A stretch of DNA of 64,000 bases, taken from Tomocerus qinae. Lineage: Eukaryota > Arthropoda > Collembola > Entomobryomorpha > Tomoceridae. Numbering within the stretch: the first letter of the stretch is position 1; every line of letters begins with the position of its first letter. The DNA is taken from positions 104,305,812-104,369,811 of the forward strand of contig CM034546.1 of NCBI GenBank assembly GCA_020055645.1. Reading direction: 5' to 3'. Shown in pieces: positions 43,815 to 55,754 of this stretch. The notes under the pieces were generated by a model. The model had not been told where the DNA came from. It ran no database searches and saw only the letters and a program-made list of their open reading frames with translations. The translations under genes and the position numbers were made by a program.

Positions 43815-45818
43815 CTGACTCACAACAATATTTTTAATTGTATTCGGAAATTTCCAGATTCCAATGGATTGATATCTATTATAACGTGTAGATTTAATAG
43901 AATCAGTCGTTTAATAAAATGGTTCTGTTCCCCAGAGTGAAAGTTATCAAATGACGAAAGGTGAACTATGCTAAGGTGTTTCACAGATAAATGCGGAGGA
44001 TGAAATGAGATGCCTGTGAGAAGAGTAACGGTGTAAAAATAAATCCGTGGCTCCTCCTCTGCTTCCAAAAAAGAAAAGACAGATTTCATTCATCTCATAT
44101 CTCACACATCGCGAGCAACATGAACAATTCGGCTAACGCTAAAGTTCTACATAATGAGCTAGACCATCTTCAGTCTCCACATAATGACTTCTGCATAACA
44201 AAATATGATTACTTTTATTGCTACCATATTGAAGTTGGCAAGATTTTTGGTTCACAGACGATATGCAAATAGTGTAAAGATGTTAAGCATAGCATGAGTA
44301 GGTGTCATAGTCCAATTGATGTAAAGTTATCTATACCTCCGCAGTCTCGATGTAAAAAGTACACACAGGGGAAATCATTTATTAATACGCATTTGATCAA
44401 TAGTTTCTTTTCCGGACAGCGACAATTAAATCGTAGAATGAGGATGACAATTGAAGACGAAAGAGGACGAAAGAGGACGAAAGAGGACGAAAGAGGACGA
44501 ATGAGGACGAATGAGGACGAAAGAGGACAAAAATTACACAAAATTAATTTATTGGTTTAGGTAATGGGTTAATAATTAATTATAGGAATATCGTAATATT
44601 TATTGTCCCTACTACAAATTCTTTATATTGCTGAAATGTATCTCATGTACTGCTAGCAAACATAATGGGTCATTTCATTTACCCAAATACGAATGCGTTG
44701 TATGAACGGATTTTTATGAATCTATAGGTACTACCATTATGTCCTATAAACTAATGAAATAAATTTTAAAATTACGAAAAGTGTCGATAAAGAAGTACAG
44801 ATCACTGAGATCAGAATGAAAATCGCATACAATTACTGACTAATATCTATTGTCCTGAAAAAATATGCACCTGAATATTAAAATGCTAAAAAATAAAGCA
44901 GATATCCTTATAAAATGAATGCGGTTGGCTAGTAAAACGAAAAGAGACGAAATCTTTCGTTACTGCTGCTGGTAAAAAATGGACCAAAGGAGAGCTATAT
45001 TTACGGTGGATCCTATCCAAACAAGCGTGCTCATCTGTTTTTTCGGTTTTAGCAGCTCATACGTGCATAATAGTTATATCAACTCGACTAGCTGTAATGG
45101 ATATGTTCTTGTTATTGAAATTCCACTTGTGTTATCTATATAGACTGTTGAATGTTGCAAGAAAAGTAGGTAAGAATAACTCTTGCGTAGGTGAAGTTAC
45201 TGTATCCGTTCACTAACGAGTGTCTTTACTCACAAAATTACTGCATGTACATACAAACTTTACAATCTTTAATATGTGTTCACGGTGAAATGCAAAGAGA
45301 TCCCAAAGGACATGAAGGTATAGTATAACCTACAAATTCGAAATATGTCAGGGTTTCGCTATCCTTTTCTTTGGCATCCTCTCATCTTCCGATTTGTAGA
45401 CTAAACAATATGTGTCATTATTTGTGCATATAATATAGGTATTCCACAGAATGAATCACCAACCACAGATTGCTTCTAACATAACATAACACGGACTCTT
45501 ATATTATTAATCATGTTATATAGATAAGTAAAACAATTCATGAAACTCATCTGCAAATAACTTTTGATAATTTTTAAATCAAATCTTTAATTTAAGGCAG
45601 AGGCATCAAGTTTTGAAATGATAACCTTGAATAGTTAAATATGATGATATAAAGGTATTTTCTAACCACAAAGTATAACATTTTCTTCTGCAGTATAAAT
45701 ATGCTACCTACGTAGACATAGCCAATTAAAATTATATAACAATGTTTATCTACATTTGCAGCTGCTGCCGTTTATCATTAGTATTGACAGTTTGGTAGCT
45801 ACATCTATTAATTTACTT
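43815..45818. other. 2 kb spacer between filamin-repeat gene and gustatory receptor 1
   Basis: No coding exon is recognisable on either strand, and I looked specifically for more filamin repeats on the minus strand. The spacer contains the 10-bp tandem repeat at 44461-44530. A possible ATTAAA poly(A) signal for the receptor lies at 45586-45591 on the minus strand, 228 nt past its stop. Confidence 0.5.
44461..44530. repeat. 10-bp tandem repeat, seven units
   Basis: The unit is AAGAGGACGA: four exact copies (44461-44500), two ATGAGGACGA variants (44501-44520) and one AAGAGGACAA (44521-44530), with a degenerate start in the preceding 8 bp. It is purine-only on the plus strand apart from one C per unit, plus a T in the variants. 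A 78-88-codon frame runs across it on each strand, but this comes from the repeat and is not a gene. Confidence 0.95.
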
Positions 45819-47849
45819 CTATCCGACGGCTGTACTTGTTTGGAGAAGGACAATCTCGAAGGTAAAAATGAAATTAACAATAGATATGAGGAGCTCCTTT
45901 TTCACGATGAAAAAGTTCAGACCGGTTAATCCCACAGGGTTTATCATCATCATTCTCTCCAATCTTTCAATCTGTATTTTAATGTCGAAAGAGTAAACAC
46001 ATTTTAGAAAATGACAATAATAATTGATTGCTAACACATGATACAAGTTTGATAGATAAAATGCGTACCACTGCTAGGTATTTTGAATCGGGACAGTGCT
46101 GTAGAGTCTTGACAACTTTTCCTGCATAAGTATGTATCTGCCCACCAAAATGGGTGACCATAATTGTTCGAGCAAAAAACTGCATGAAGGACACTGAGGT
46201 GTATAAACTTACGGAGTATGTTGCTTTCTCCGGTGTGGTGATCCATCGAAATAGCTATACATATACTTGGTAGGTAAATCATTTATATCCCTCGTTATGA
46301 TTAAGAAATAAGATTCAAATGATGATAGCGCCTTACATGAACGGATAAGCAGTAAATGGTGACACAGTAAGAAGAGAAGATTATTGGACTGAGAATTTTG
46401 TCAAATTCCTCGACTAATTTACACAAAATTAGAAATTCCCTTCGAACTGCCATCATAAAGTGATTCTCTATGCAAAATAATACATCCCATTGTGTTAATC
46501 ATACAAGCTATGGTCTCTCTTCATATCTTTCGATTTTGTTTCGATTTTAGCATATTAAAATTAAAGCCATTTCAAGTGAAATGTCCGATGAATTTTTGCA
46601 TACTGAAACTACCATAATTTATTACACTAACTGCAGGTTGACTTTTTGAATTAAAAAATTTGAATAATGAATGCAAAATTTTGGCCAACCGCCAATTTTA
46701 GTGCATTGACTACACTATGTAGTAGAAATATTCCTGTCTTACCAGAAAATGATAGTTTGTCATTTTTGTCCCAAGATTTCAATAAGGAGTCGCAGTGTAA
46801 ATACAGGCACTTGAATTTAAATGACAGTGCTCTACTGGCGGTCACAATGAGGATGTCAATAAAATTCCAACTGTATACTCGACTTTTATCATAGATAAAG
46901 AGCAGAATGGCCGCTGGTGGACTGTAAGGAATTATATGGCCAAAACCTTTTCCATGAGCTCCTGAAAAATATTTTTCCAAAATGGAACTACCCACAGCTG
47001 CACCTAGATATAGATGGAAAAGTACATTAAACCACAATGCGTATATTTGAAGACTGAAAATGGAAATGCATTGGACTTTTATCACATATTACCCCTTTCT
47101 CCATTCAAAATAGCATTGAAATCGAAAAGAAAATTTTCTAGTATTGCCCAGCCCAAAATAACAACAACAATGACGCTAATGTGGCACTTTAACGATGTGT
47201 CTGGCATGTCAAAGTACAATTGGTCACAAGTTGGTTTCCATAATTGAATTAGCTTGACAATGTCTTTGCTTCGTATAAGAAAGTATGAATATCTGCAAAG
47301 AAAATTTCTATTAACAAAAATATTCACTTTTCAGACTGAAGGGAGAGATTCGTTTGAAACTTACCCAAAGACTACCATTAACATGTATACAGTTGTCTGA
47401 ACAGAAACAGCGACACTTCTAACTGATCGTGACGTATTGGTAATACATTCATAGATTTGTGCACAAAATGCTACAACTGTTAAGAAAAGGAGAACAACCG
47501 AGAAAAGGGTCGACCAGCTTTTCCATCTAAAGTAAATACGAAATGTATAAAATGAAAAACATAAGACAATGTTTATGAATTTATTGTAAAACCTGAACTG
47601 AAGATCATTGGAATTTTTTGATCGAATTCCGCTTATTGGAAGAACGTTAATCAATTTCCCCAAGAGTAGAACTGGTTTAAAACTTTCGTAAAATTCATCT
47701 CGTGAAAAGTCCATTTCAATTATTTTGGATATGTACGATTGGATCACAAACGGTTGTAAAACATTCAATGCAATTGTCTGAGAATTTGTTTTACTTTTCC
47801 TAAAAATCAATGTATCAATTGGAAGTGTTGAGACAGAAGTTAGCTGCAT
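45819..47849 (-). CDS. gustatory receptor (7tm_7 family), receptor 1
   Basis: This is a 471-aa receptor from six coding exons: 47849-47365, 47292-47093, 47003-46743, 46467-46337, 46254-46069 and 45971-45819. All introns are GT-AG (72-275 nt), with phases 2,1,1,0,0. The N-terminal landmark FKPVLLLGKLINVLPISG (about 57-74) is the usual Gr start into TM1. Hydrophobic segments lie at about 89-107, 113-133, 147-168, 199-222, 335-357 and 446-466, with shorter ones between. The C-terminal half carries the family hallmarks: FLILCKLVEEFDKILSPII, LFRW..TPEKATY, FFARTIMV..F..QIH, then PVGLTGLNFFIVKKELL and TFEIVLLQ, the last matching the conserved TYhhhhhQ motif. Gr proteins are ligand-gated cation channels in the dendrites of taste neurons; the ligand cannot be predicted. 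The start could instead be the internal Met46, because the first 45 residues are unusual. A GTAAGT at 46207-46212 inside exon 5 reads through in frame. The fourth and fifth exons are short but align exon for exon with receptor 2. Confidence 0.88.
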
Positions 47850-50258
47850 TCTAAGATTAGCAGTGGTTATAACTGATCTCTAAATACCATGAGGAACTAC
47901 TTATACACAACTAAACCATATTCCCAAATGTCACTGATGGGAAAGTGATAATTTTATTTGCAATCTAATCTACAGAGTAAAAGATGATTTTTATCATCCA
48001 TCTGATGTTAAGGTAGTGATAGCATCCGGTTACATCATGAGAACTAAAATGATCAACCGAAAATGATTATATTCTACATATTGGGTGGAGTGCTACTGTC
48101 ATTGTATATGCTAACATTCCTTTACTGAACCCGTGTGTCTAATAATAGCTACGAAAACCAATTTATCAAGCGTACATTATAGTTACAAACTTTTAGTAAT
48201 AATTTAATACACGTACCTACTGAATGCATCAAGTACCAACTAATAGTTATTGCTAGTAGCTTCAAGAGCTTTTCTAATTTGAGAGATTAATGGAATAAGC
48301 ACAGATATTATAATGTCACTCCCTTACCGGATGGCACAAATTAAAGTATCCGTAATCCGTATTTCTATATTTCGGGGTGCATAAACTTTAAGATAATCAG
48401 GAATATGTATTGGAAACATTTACATAGGTCCAAGTCATGTCATGAGAATGATAAAGCTGTCGACCATGAGGCACGATGTGACCATGAAGCTATAAGCGTG
48501 TAGACTGTTATATTGATTGTTTAACTTAAATCTATTGCTTGTCTGCATTACCCTGTACCTTCAGTACTATTTGCTAAGTTTGCATGATTCAAATAAAATC
48601 TTCAATTAGCTAATGACTTGAGAAGGAGAAAAACGATCATCTAACTCTTCAATGTCAAGAATTTAATGTAATAAACAGGAAATCATACCACTTTAATCCA
48701 TATAGGTAGTAATTTTAAATGATGACATCGTGAGTATCGTAATGTCAGGGACATATTCGTATAGATGTTGAAATGACCTAAGTATGCCGATTAGGCGAAA
48801 ATCATGCTACATCGGATTAAAAGCGAATGAACAAGAAACCTACTAAGAGTTTTATCCAATCCAACATTAATTCTACATATCATTAAGGTAGGTGCTTTTT
48901 GTGGAATTAGCTTTCACGTGAAGATGTGATGATAACAATTTTTGGGTCATTACCCTTCGTTTGTGGATTAGAAATATAAAATTGATAAGAGGTGGGAATT
49001 AATCTGGTTTTAAATTTATTTAACTTTTCTATTATTATTATTAATATTTATTTAAATTCGTATTCAGTTGATATTGTAAATTAGAGGTAATAGTAAAAGT
49101 TAAAGATCAATTTGTGAGAATACGTTCAATATTTATTACATGAAATTAGCAGTACAAATTACTCTTCTTCATTAGCTTGTCAACTTGAACTAATAATACT
49201 TCTACACATGATGTGATCTTTAGTTTGTAAGCACTACAGTATAGAAAATGATACTAGTTTGTTATACTACTTACTGTACTCCCTTTATGATCCTGTAGTA
49301 TTTAGTAGATCTAGGGAATGAAGAATAGTAATGAAAACATTGGAAAAAGAATTGCAATATTCAAACGAGTATCTAGTTCAAATAAATACGAAATACTATT
49401 CTTTATATTAAATGTCACAATAACATAAACACACACACACAAACAGAACATACTTTAGGAACCTAAAGTGTACCACTCATTTTTGTCATTGACTTATAGA
49501 TCATTATCAACAGTAAAATTGTAACTGATAAAGCAAACTTAGTTTAGGTACGGATAAAACAAGTTTCGACTACAAGTGCACAAGTTGGTCAGAGTCATAC
49601 AAATTATCAATTACATTACTATAAATTCACTTCTTCCACAATTTAAAAGCAAATTGACATTCTTACTCCTCATTAGCATAACATTAGGCATAAATGCAAT
49701 AATGCAGTTTTATATTCATATACCATCATTACCATCTAAACTACAAATAAGTTACATTAACAATACTATTATATAACATTTTATACATAATACAAAGATA
49801 TAAGAAACATTTCCATATTATACAACATTGAACTGCTTATCATACTAATGCAGTTATAGCCTTAGTATACCTTAAACTTGTTTCCCTTTGTACACAACAA
49901 TAACATTACCAACACCAGCCACTAGCAAATATAAATACCTAACTGCAAACAATTACCTACTTATGAATTAGCCATTCATTGTAATATTTTCATAACAAAA
50001 TTATATTCGTAATATTTAAATTAGGTTACAGCTAAAAGTCCACTTCATAAATCTACTACTTGACAGCCCCCAAGTTAATGAAAACAATTGAAATATTCGT
50101 GCAACAGATATGTGAAAAATCACCATCAAATGTTTTTAGTGACTAATACTAGTAGAGTATGAGAAGAAATAACTTTCTTCTTGGATTATAATATTTTTAT
50201 GAATTAGTTCTGATATTTAAGAATTAAAAGGCTTGAACATAAAAATGTCACTATTAAA
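47850..50258. other. 2.4 kb spacer between receptor 1 and the ZP gene
   Basis: No coding sequence is recognisable. It includes a short CA tract near 49429-49440 and TATTAT-rich DNA around 49025-49050. It should hold the receptor 1 promoter and the ZP gene 3' UTR, but neither shows a decisive signal. Confidence 0.5.
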
Positions 50259-53200
50259 CTAAGGTCTGTAAATTGAAGGATCTCTTGCATATTTGTGATG
50301 ATGATGATGGTGATGAGAGCTTACTTTGCTTACTCCTTTGCTATGCTCCACATTAATAGCAGCTTCTAAATACATATCAAAATTAACACTTAATAAGTAA
50401 TTAACATTGAGAAATTATATTCATTTTATCCAATATTTACCGCTGCTTCGAACAGGAATCGGAGTCTGTACATTTGAGGAATGGATATGATACAGGGATT
50501 TTTCCTTGTAAGAAGAATACTTCTTCAATCTGTAACTCATGACACAAGACATGGCCCCAGCCACTAAAGCCCCCATTAAAGCACACATTGTAGCCGTTGC
50601 CCATCCACGGCATTCGTAAGGCTTTGACAAAATCTCAGATGTTCTGTAATATTCTGTCACAAAGGTTTCCAATTGTTGTGATTAGATTGCTTCATTCACT
50701 CACAAATTCATCTTTTTAATCTAATAAATTCTAAGTATACCTGCAGGCATGATAACAGAAAATCCAATGTTGTCACCAAATTTTGTACTCGCACCGTCTT
50801 TTTCCTTTTTCTTATCTCCGCCACTTTTGGCCAGTAGATGTTCTTCAGCTGGTAAAAGAATTTCCTCCTTTACATTTACATTTTCTAACTTGTTGTGACT
50901 TATTTTCCCAAAATCGGGTGGAGGAGGGTCTGGTAATGGATAAATATGGTGACGAGAAAGTTCCAAACCAGCCATGTTCGTTTCATTGAGGTCATAAGCT
51001 TGACCTCCAGGAAAGGCTTTCCAATGTTGTGCCATTGGTGCAGAATATTCAACAGAAGAATTTGTACTGTGAATCGTCATTGTCATTTGTGTCGTAGGAC
51101 CGATATCATCTGTGTATCTTTTCTTTCTTTTACCATATCCCGAAGGTTGATAAACATCCATACAAAATTCCTAAGAATTTCAGTAAATTTTAATTTAATA
51201 ATTTAAACAGATGAATGTGTTTTTTCTTGCTGTTTTATGGTATTATAGAAAGTTTTCTGTGAATAGCTGTAGTATAAGCAATAGTAATATTGTACTTGTA
51301 CATATGATATATTTAAGTTCGCTAAAATTATAGATGTCCTACCTGTCCTTTCACATTACTAATTGGGCTGATCAAAGAACTAATTGCGTCTAATTAATAG
51401 TACATATCGATATTACTTAAAATATCTAAACTAATGTGTTTACTTACCGGATGACAGTCTTGAGACTCCATACAAGCTTTTATTTGTGTATGTAACCATA
51501 ATGTGTTTCTCTCTCCCATATTTGACAAGAGAAATGCTTCAAAGTCTAATACCACTTCATTGGTTCGATCTTTGTACCGATATGGCTGTTTTGGGATGAT
51601 GCTAGCCAAATCTGGATTTCTACATCTACAAATAATTCAAAATTTCACATGAATTTAATCTAGTTTCCTTTCATGTAACACTATAGCTTTCTTTGCCTAT
51701 TATTTCTTACCCCTCTTTTATCAAAGCGACAGATCCTTCTGCACTGGCATCCTTTGGATCGGGAGAAACACTGACTTCCATCAATTTTGCATGCTGCCAT
51801 GCTAAATTAAAACCATTAAATGCCAATATAAAATAGTATGTCAGTAAATTGTCTTATTTTTGTTTGTCATTCGACTGAATTAACATTTCCCAATTTCTGT
51901 TGACATAATTTTCAAAGATAATTTACCAGAATCAGCATTTATTCGTGCTCGAAGCTGTAGACGTGTTCCAATTGGCACTGCTTGATCAACAGGAAGTTCG
52001 TGAGAATCTGCTCCTGTGATATACGCCCCCGCACCAGGAGAACTTCTACCTGCAGACGAAGGAGACCCCGTTTCTCTGAAAAGAGCCACTTCGTATTCCA
52101 AACGTCCTGGGGATTCTTCTACTATCCCACTAACTCTAGCACCAGAAGGGCTGAAAAGTAATTATGTAGCATTAATATACTAAAAACCTCCTTAAAATGA
52201 TTTTTAATGGATCTTGACATTTGTTATTATTGCAATACATTTTAACGTTTCGTAATTATTCTAAGTAAACTAACACTTCTGACACCATAAAAGATAACGG
52301 GAGGGCAAGTGTACTAATTAAGTGATGCGAAATTCGCATTGCGAATGAGTTTGCAATAATGTACCACGAAAAGGAAGATAAGCTTTTCTTCGTCACGCTT
52401 TAATCCATAGTTTTTTAAGATAAATTAGAAACGCACTTACGAGTGCAAGTCACAATGAAGTTTTATATTATTCAGGAATTTATGATATGTGTTTTAAGGC
52501 ATGATGGGAGGCTTTTCTCGTCTTCGTGTCCGTATGAGACACAGTTACTTACTTACTGTGTGGCTCGTCATAGTTTCTGTGTCTTAGAAATAAAAGATAA
52601 TATTTTTGTCATTGTATACGCAGTGATATACCTACGTATTGTTGTCTTTACGCAAAATATAATTATTAGACCATTGTTTTCATCTCCATACAATGTTGAG
52701 CACAAAGGACATTGGTATAGTGGTAAATGAAACAGTTTTCTATACGAGAATTTAGGCTATGTTAAAGCAGGGGAGTAAATATTATCCTACTACTATAGTA
52801 TATCATAATCATCATACACTAAAAGCAATTTATTTTTATGCTATGCGTTATGGAAGTGTAGAATTAGTGCACATTGTAAAACTCACATGCTTCCAGCAAA
52901 TCCAGCTGCTTTACTCTGCGTAACGGTTGGTTGAGGAGGTTTACACATGATAATCACCTCTTGATCACTGAGCTATTTTTTGTGAATAGTGAAAATTATT
53001 AAAAATGTTTGTAGTAAAAGTTTAGTTAATTTTTGCAGATAGCAATTTGCCAAAACGCAAAGTTTTTAGGGATAATTCATACCATCACAACTCCAGGTAA
53101 TTGCGGAAACCACACTCGCACATGAATGAAGCCCTAGAGAAAGATGAAAGAATATTATTACAAATCATAAATGTGCCAATATTCTGGTGGATGAGATGTT

Positions 53201-55754
53201 GCTTCCTTGTGAAGCAAATAATACAGGAAAACATCAAAAGCTACAGCATTCTTGAGATTAAATTACTACTATAGCTGTATAAAACCATATATTATTGCAC
53301 CATCAACTCATTATGGATGAAAACCACCGGAAATGTAATGATAAACATTGATCAGAACTTTACATGATGCATCTGAACTCAAAATTCCATGCAAAAACTG
53401 GAACATCTAATGATACGTGGGAATAAGGGAAATCGACTAACTATATAACGGTATTCATTTTCAATTTTGCGTCTCAAACGTTGTTGCTGCACTCAGCTCC
53501 TGAATATCATTACGGTTCTGTTACATCAGTTATGATTCGGTCACATTGCCAATGAAAGTAACAGTTTACCCTACCACAAATACGAAATTGCACTTTGGGT
53601 TCTTTTATTTCAATTTTCCTTTTTAAAATTTCTGAATCCATTGTTTCCTACTTGCACTTATGGCGTTTGTGAAGGTATTGAAAATTTGTACTAACTAAAA
53701 ATTGAAAAAATAACTTAGCCATGGTTTGTGGAAAGAATTGTATGGTTTAATATTCCTTGTCCACGTATCCTATCTGTAAATATGCAATCTTTAACCAACC
53801 AAGAGATTGGAAAAACTTTCCATAAGAAAATGTCAATAGTAATGTGACTAAACTCTAAGCTGCTGCAAAACTTCATGCAAATGATGGGCCTAACATAAAT
53901 TACATAATACCATCATTTGACTGCAAATCGGTGTATGCAATATAGGTACGTAAATCTGTACATTGCAGATAAATACTAGTAGCACTTAGTATTAAAGTAA
54001 ATGAAGTAAATAGAACACAACATTTTATGCTGCAATTTATTTATCGTATCCTCGCACTCGGTCTCGTTACATCATAAGAGTGATCCACCCTTTAACATTT
54101 TGCGGATAACAACGTTGTGGTTTGGTTCCTTGGCCCCTAATCCAAAGAAATACGTACGACTATTCATTTTTTGTAATGGATTTTAGTGATGTCTTTTGTT
54201 CAATGTGGTTTAGTTAGATTTGGTTGGTCTGGTCTGGGTCTTTTTAAAAGACAAGTTCAAACTGCCGAGTCGTGAAAAGAACATTTGAATTGCTTGCACA
54301 ATGATATTCACATTACTCCAGGTTGTTCTCATTTTGTAAACGATTCGAAGCCACAACTGTCATTGTACCTGACTTGCTGAGTTGCATTTTCCTATCGTGC
54401 TATTGACATTACATTCTGCACAGTACTAGCACCTATCAAGGATGAGATTCCACTAATTGAAACCTTTATACTCCACGCATAACATAACCTTCTATTAAAT
54501 ACGAGAAGTAATACATTGAGCTGGCACTTGGCAGGAATACAAAATCTAAATTAAGTTAGTATAGAATTATATTCTGACCTTTTGTAAATAAAATGAGCAC
54601 CCCTATTTGCATGAAAAATATGCGTGTAATCTACAGCTGAAAAATTAACAAGTCCTACCATTCTAAATACATCTACATATACTATTTTTTAAATTTCATG
54701 CAAAATTGTTTCCTAAAAACTATGTCTGAATTCCCAATTCTTTCTATCCCTTGTGAGTCGTGAGCCTGTTGTTTTTCTTTTAATTACAAACCACTACGTA
54801 TAAAAGGAAATTAAATGAATGTAACTTGCGTTTCTCTTCAGGACTCCACATTGGCTGAAATCAGTCACTCGAAGAGTAAATACTCGGCCGCTCACATCAG
54901 TGGGATGTGGGAATATTTGACATGGTGTGTCCTTCAATAGGTCTTGATTGACATTGTCTTTTACATTGTTACCTCTGTCATCAGCAAAAATAGGCACACC
55001 TCTAAATCCGTCTGGTTTTCTCAACTTTGCGGTAAGGAGTTCTTTTCCTCCGGTACCCACAGCACAGTCAATGTCAGCCACTAAAATATTAAACAAATAC
55101 AATTGATGTTGGCTCACCAGTTAATTCCAGTAAGTTTTGCTACGGAAAGATTACCAAATACGTTTACTAAGAATAAAGCTTAAGATATCGCAATTTGAAT
55201 ACTAAAATCTATCTAATTTTGTCGAAAGCTTGGAGAATATTTTAATTAAATATATTTTGATAGCCTTTATCCGTGAAAAATGAATTATTATGAATCAAAA
55301 GGCTGGAAGCACATTAAGCATTTACATAAATCGGAAGCTATGCATGCGGAACTGAAAGGTAACAAACACCATTCTACGATTAACTAAAATATATCTCCAA
55401 TTACTACTGTCCACTTTCCATGAATTTGCAGTATAAATACCTTAGGCTGGAAAAAGATATCTGTTTGCAAGTCTTAGGATAGTTATTAAATTGATACACT
55501 TTAGCTATACAGGCGGAACTGGAAGGCAACACTCCTACTTCTAGTACTTTGTCTACTCTATGAATTTACAGTATAAATAGACTATAAATAAAAATTGTAA
55601 AATGCTTCTCAAAAAGAAATAAATAGAAATAATATGAACCTTCATAATCCTGAGCAACAGCATTCTTTGGGATTAGATTAACCATAAACAAGAACCCTAA
55701 AGCCACTTTGTAAACAGAATAGTGAAGTCTGCTCTGCATTTTGAAAAGTCTCAT
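50259..55754 (-). CDS. ZP-domain type I transmembrane protein (apical matrix/cuticle type)
   Basis: Ten coding exons give 581 aa: 55754-55640, 55080-54830, 53133-53083, 52972-52887, 52150-51927, 51801-51711, 51625-51448, 51170-50741, 50653-50441 and 50365-50259. A signal peptide is likely (hydrophobic core ALGFLFMVNLI, cleavage near AVAQ at 32-35). The ZP domain runs from about 43 to 336. ZP-N has four cysteines (44, 92, 116, 149) with VRVWFPQLPGVVM and SDQEVIIMCKPP between. ZP-C has Cys274, 324, 330 and 335 with FEAFLLSN and TLWLHTQIKAC. A furin-like basic site KRKKR lies at 346-350, as in ZP proteins that are cleaved before assembly. An extended linker of about 140 residues follows, then one membrane span (about 494-516), a Lys/Tyr-rich cytoplasmic tail, seven consecutive histidines (564-570) and the end KYARDPSIYRP. 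Arthropod ZP proteins shape cuticle and anchor epidermis to apical matrix; this role is family inference. Intron 2 begins with GC (AAC|GCAAGT) and the only in-frame join uses it. I cannot assign a named orthologue. Confidence 0.92.
55337..55579. repeat. diverged direct repeat in ZP intron 1
   Basis: Copy 1 (55337-55439) and copy 2 (55504-55579) both begin GCTAT.CA.GCGGAACTG.AAGG.AAC and end ATGAATTT.CAGTATAAATA. Copy 2 lacks about 25 bp of the middle. They lie just inside the first intron of the ZP gene. This is an old local duplication or two copies of a short element, with no coding capacity. Confidence 0.75.

Noticed and set aside
43820-44089. 89-codon minus-strand frame just upstream of the filamin repeats, considered as an upstream exon.
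   Set aside because: It ends in a stop in its own frame before the filamin exon, has no filamin character, and offers no sensible donor joining it.
44294-44560. Open frame on the plus strand with repeated DERG-type residues.
   Set aside because: The composition comes entirely from the 10-bp tandem repeat; a frame is equally open on the other strand, and there are no splice or domain signals.
46194-46212. Possible splice pair inside receptor 1 (donor GTAAGT at 46207-46212, acceptor CTCAG ending at 46194).
   Set aside because: The intron would be only 19 nt and removing it breaks the frame. Reading through is open in all codons and matches the equivalent exon of receptor 2 in length and motif order.
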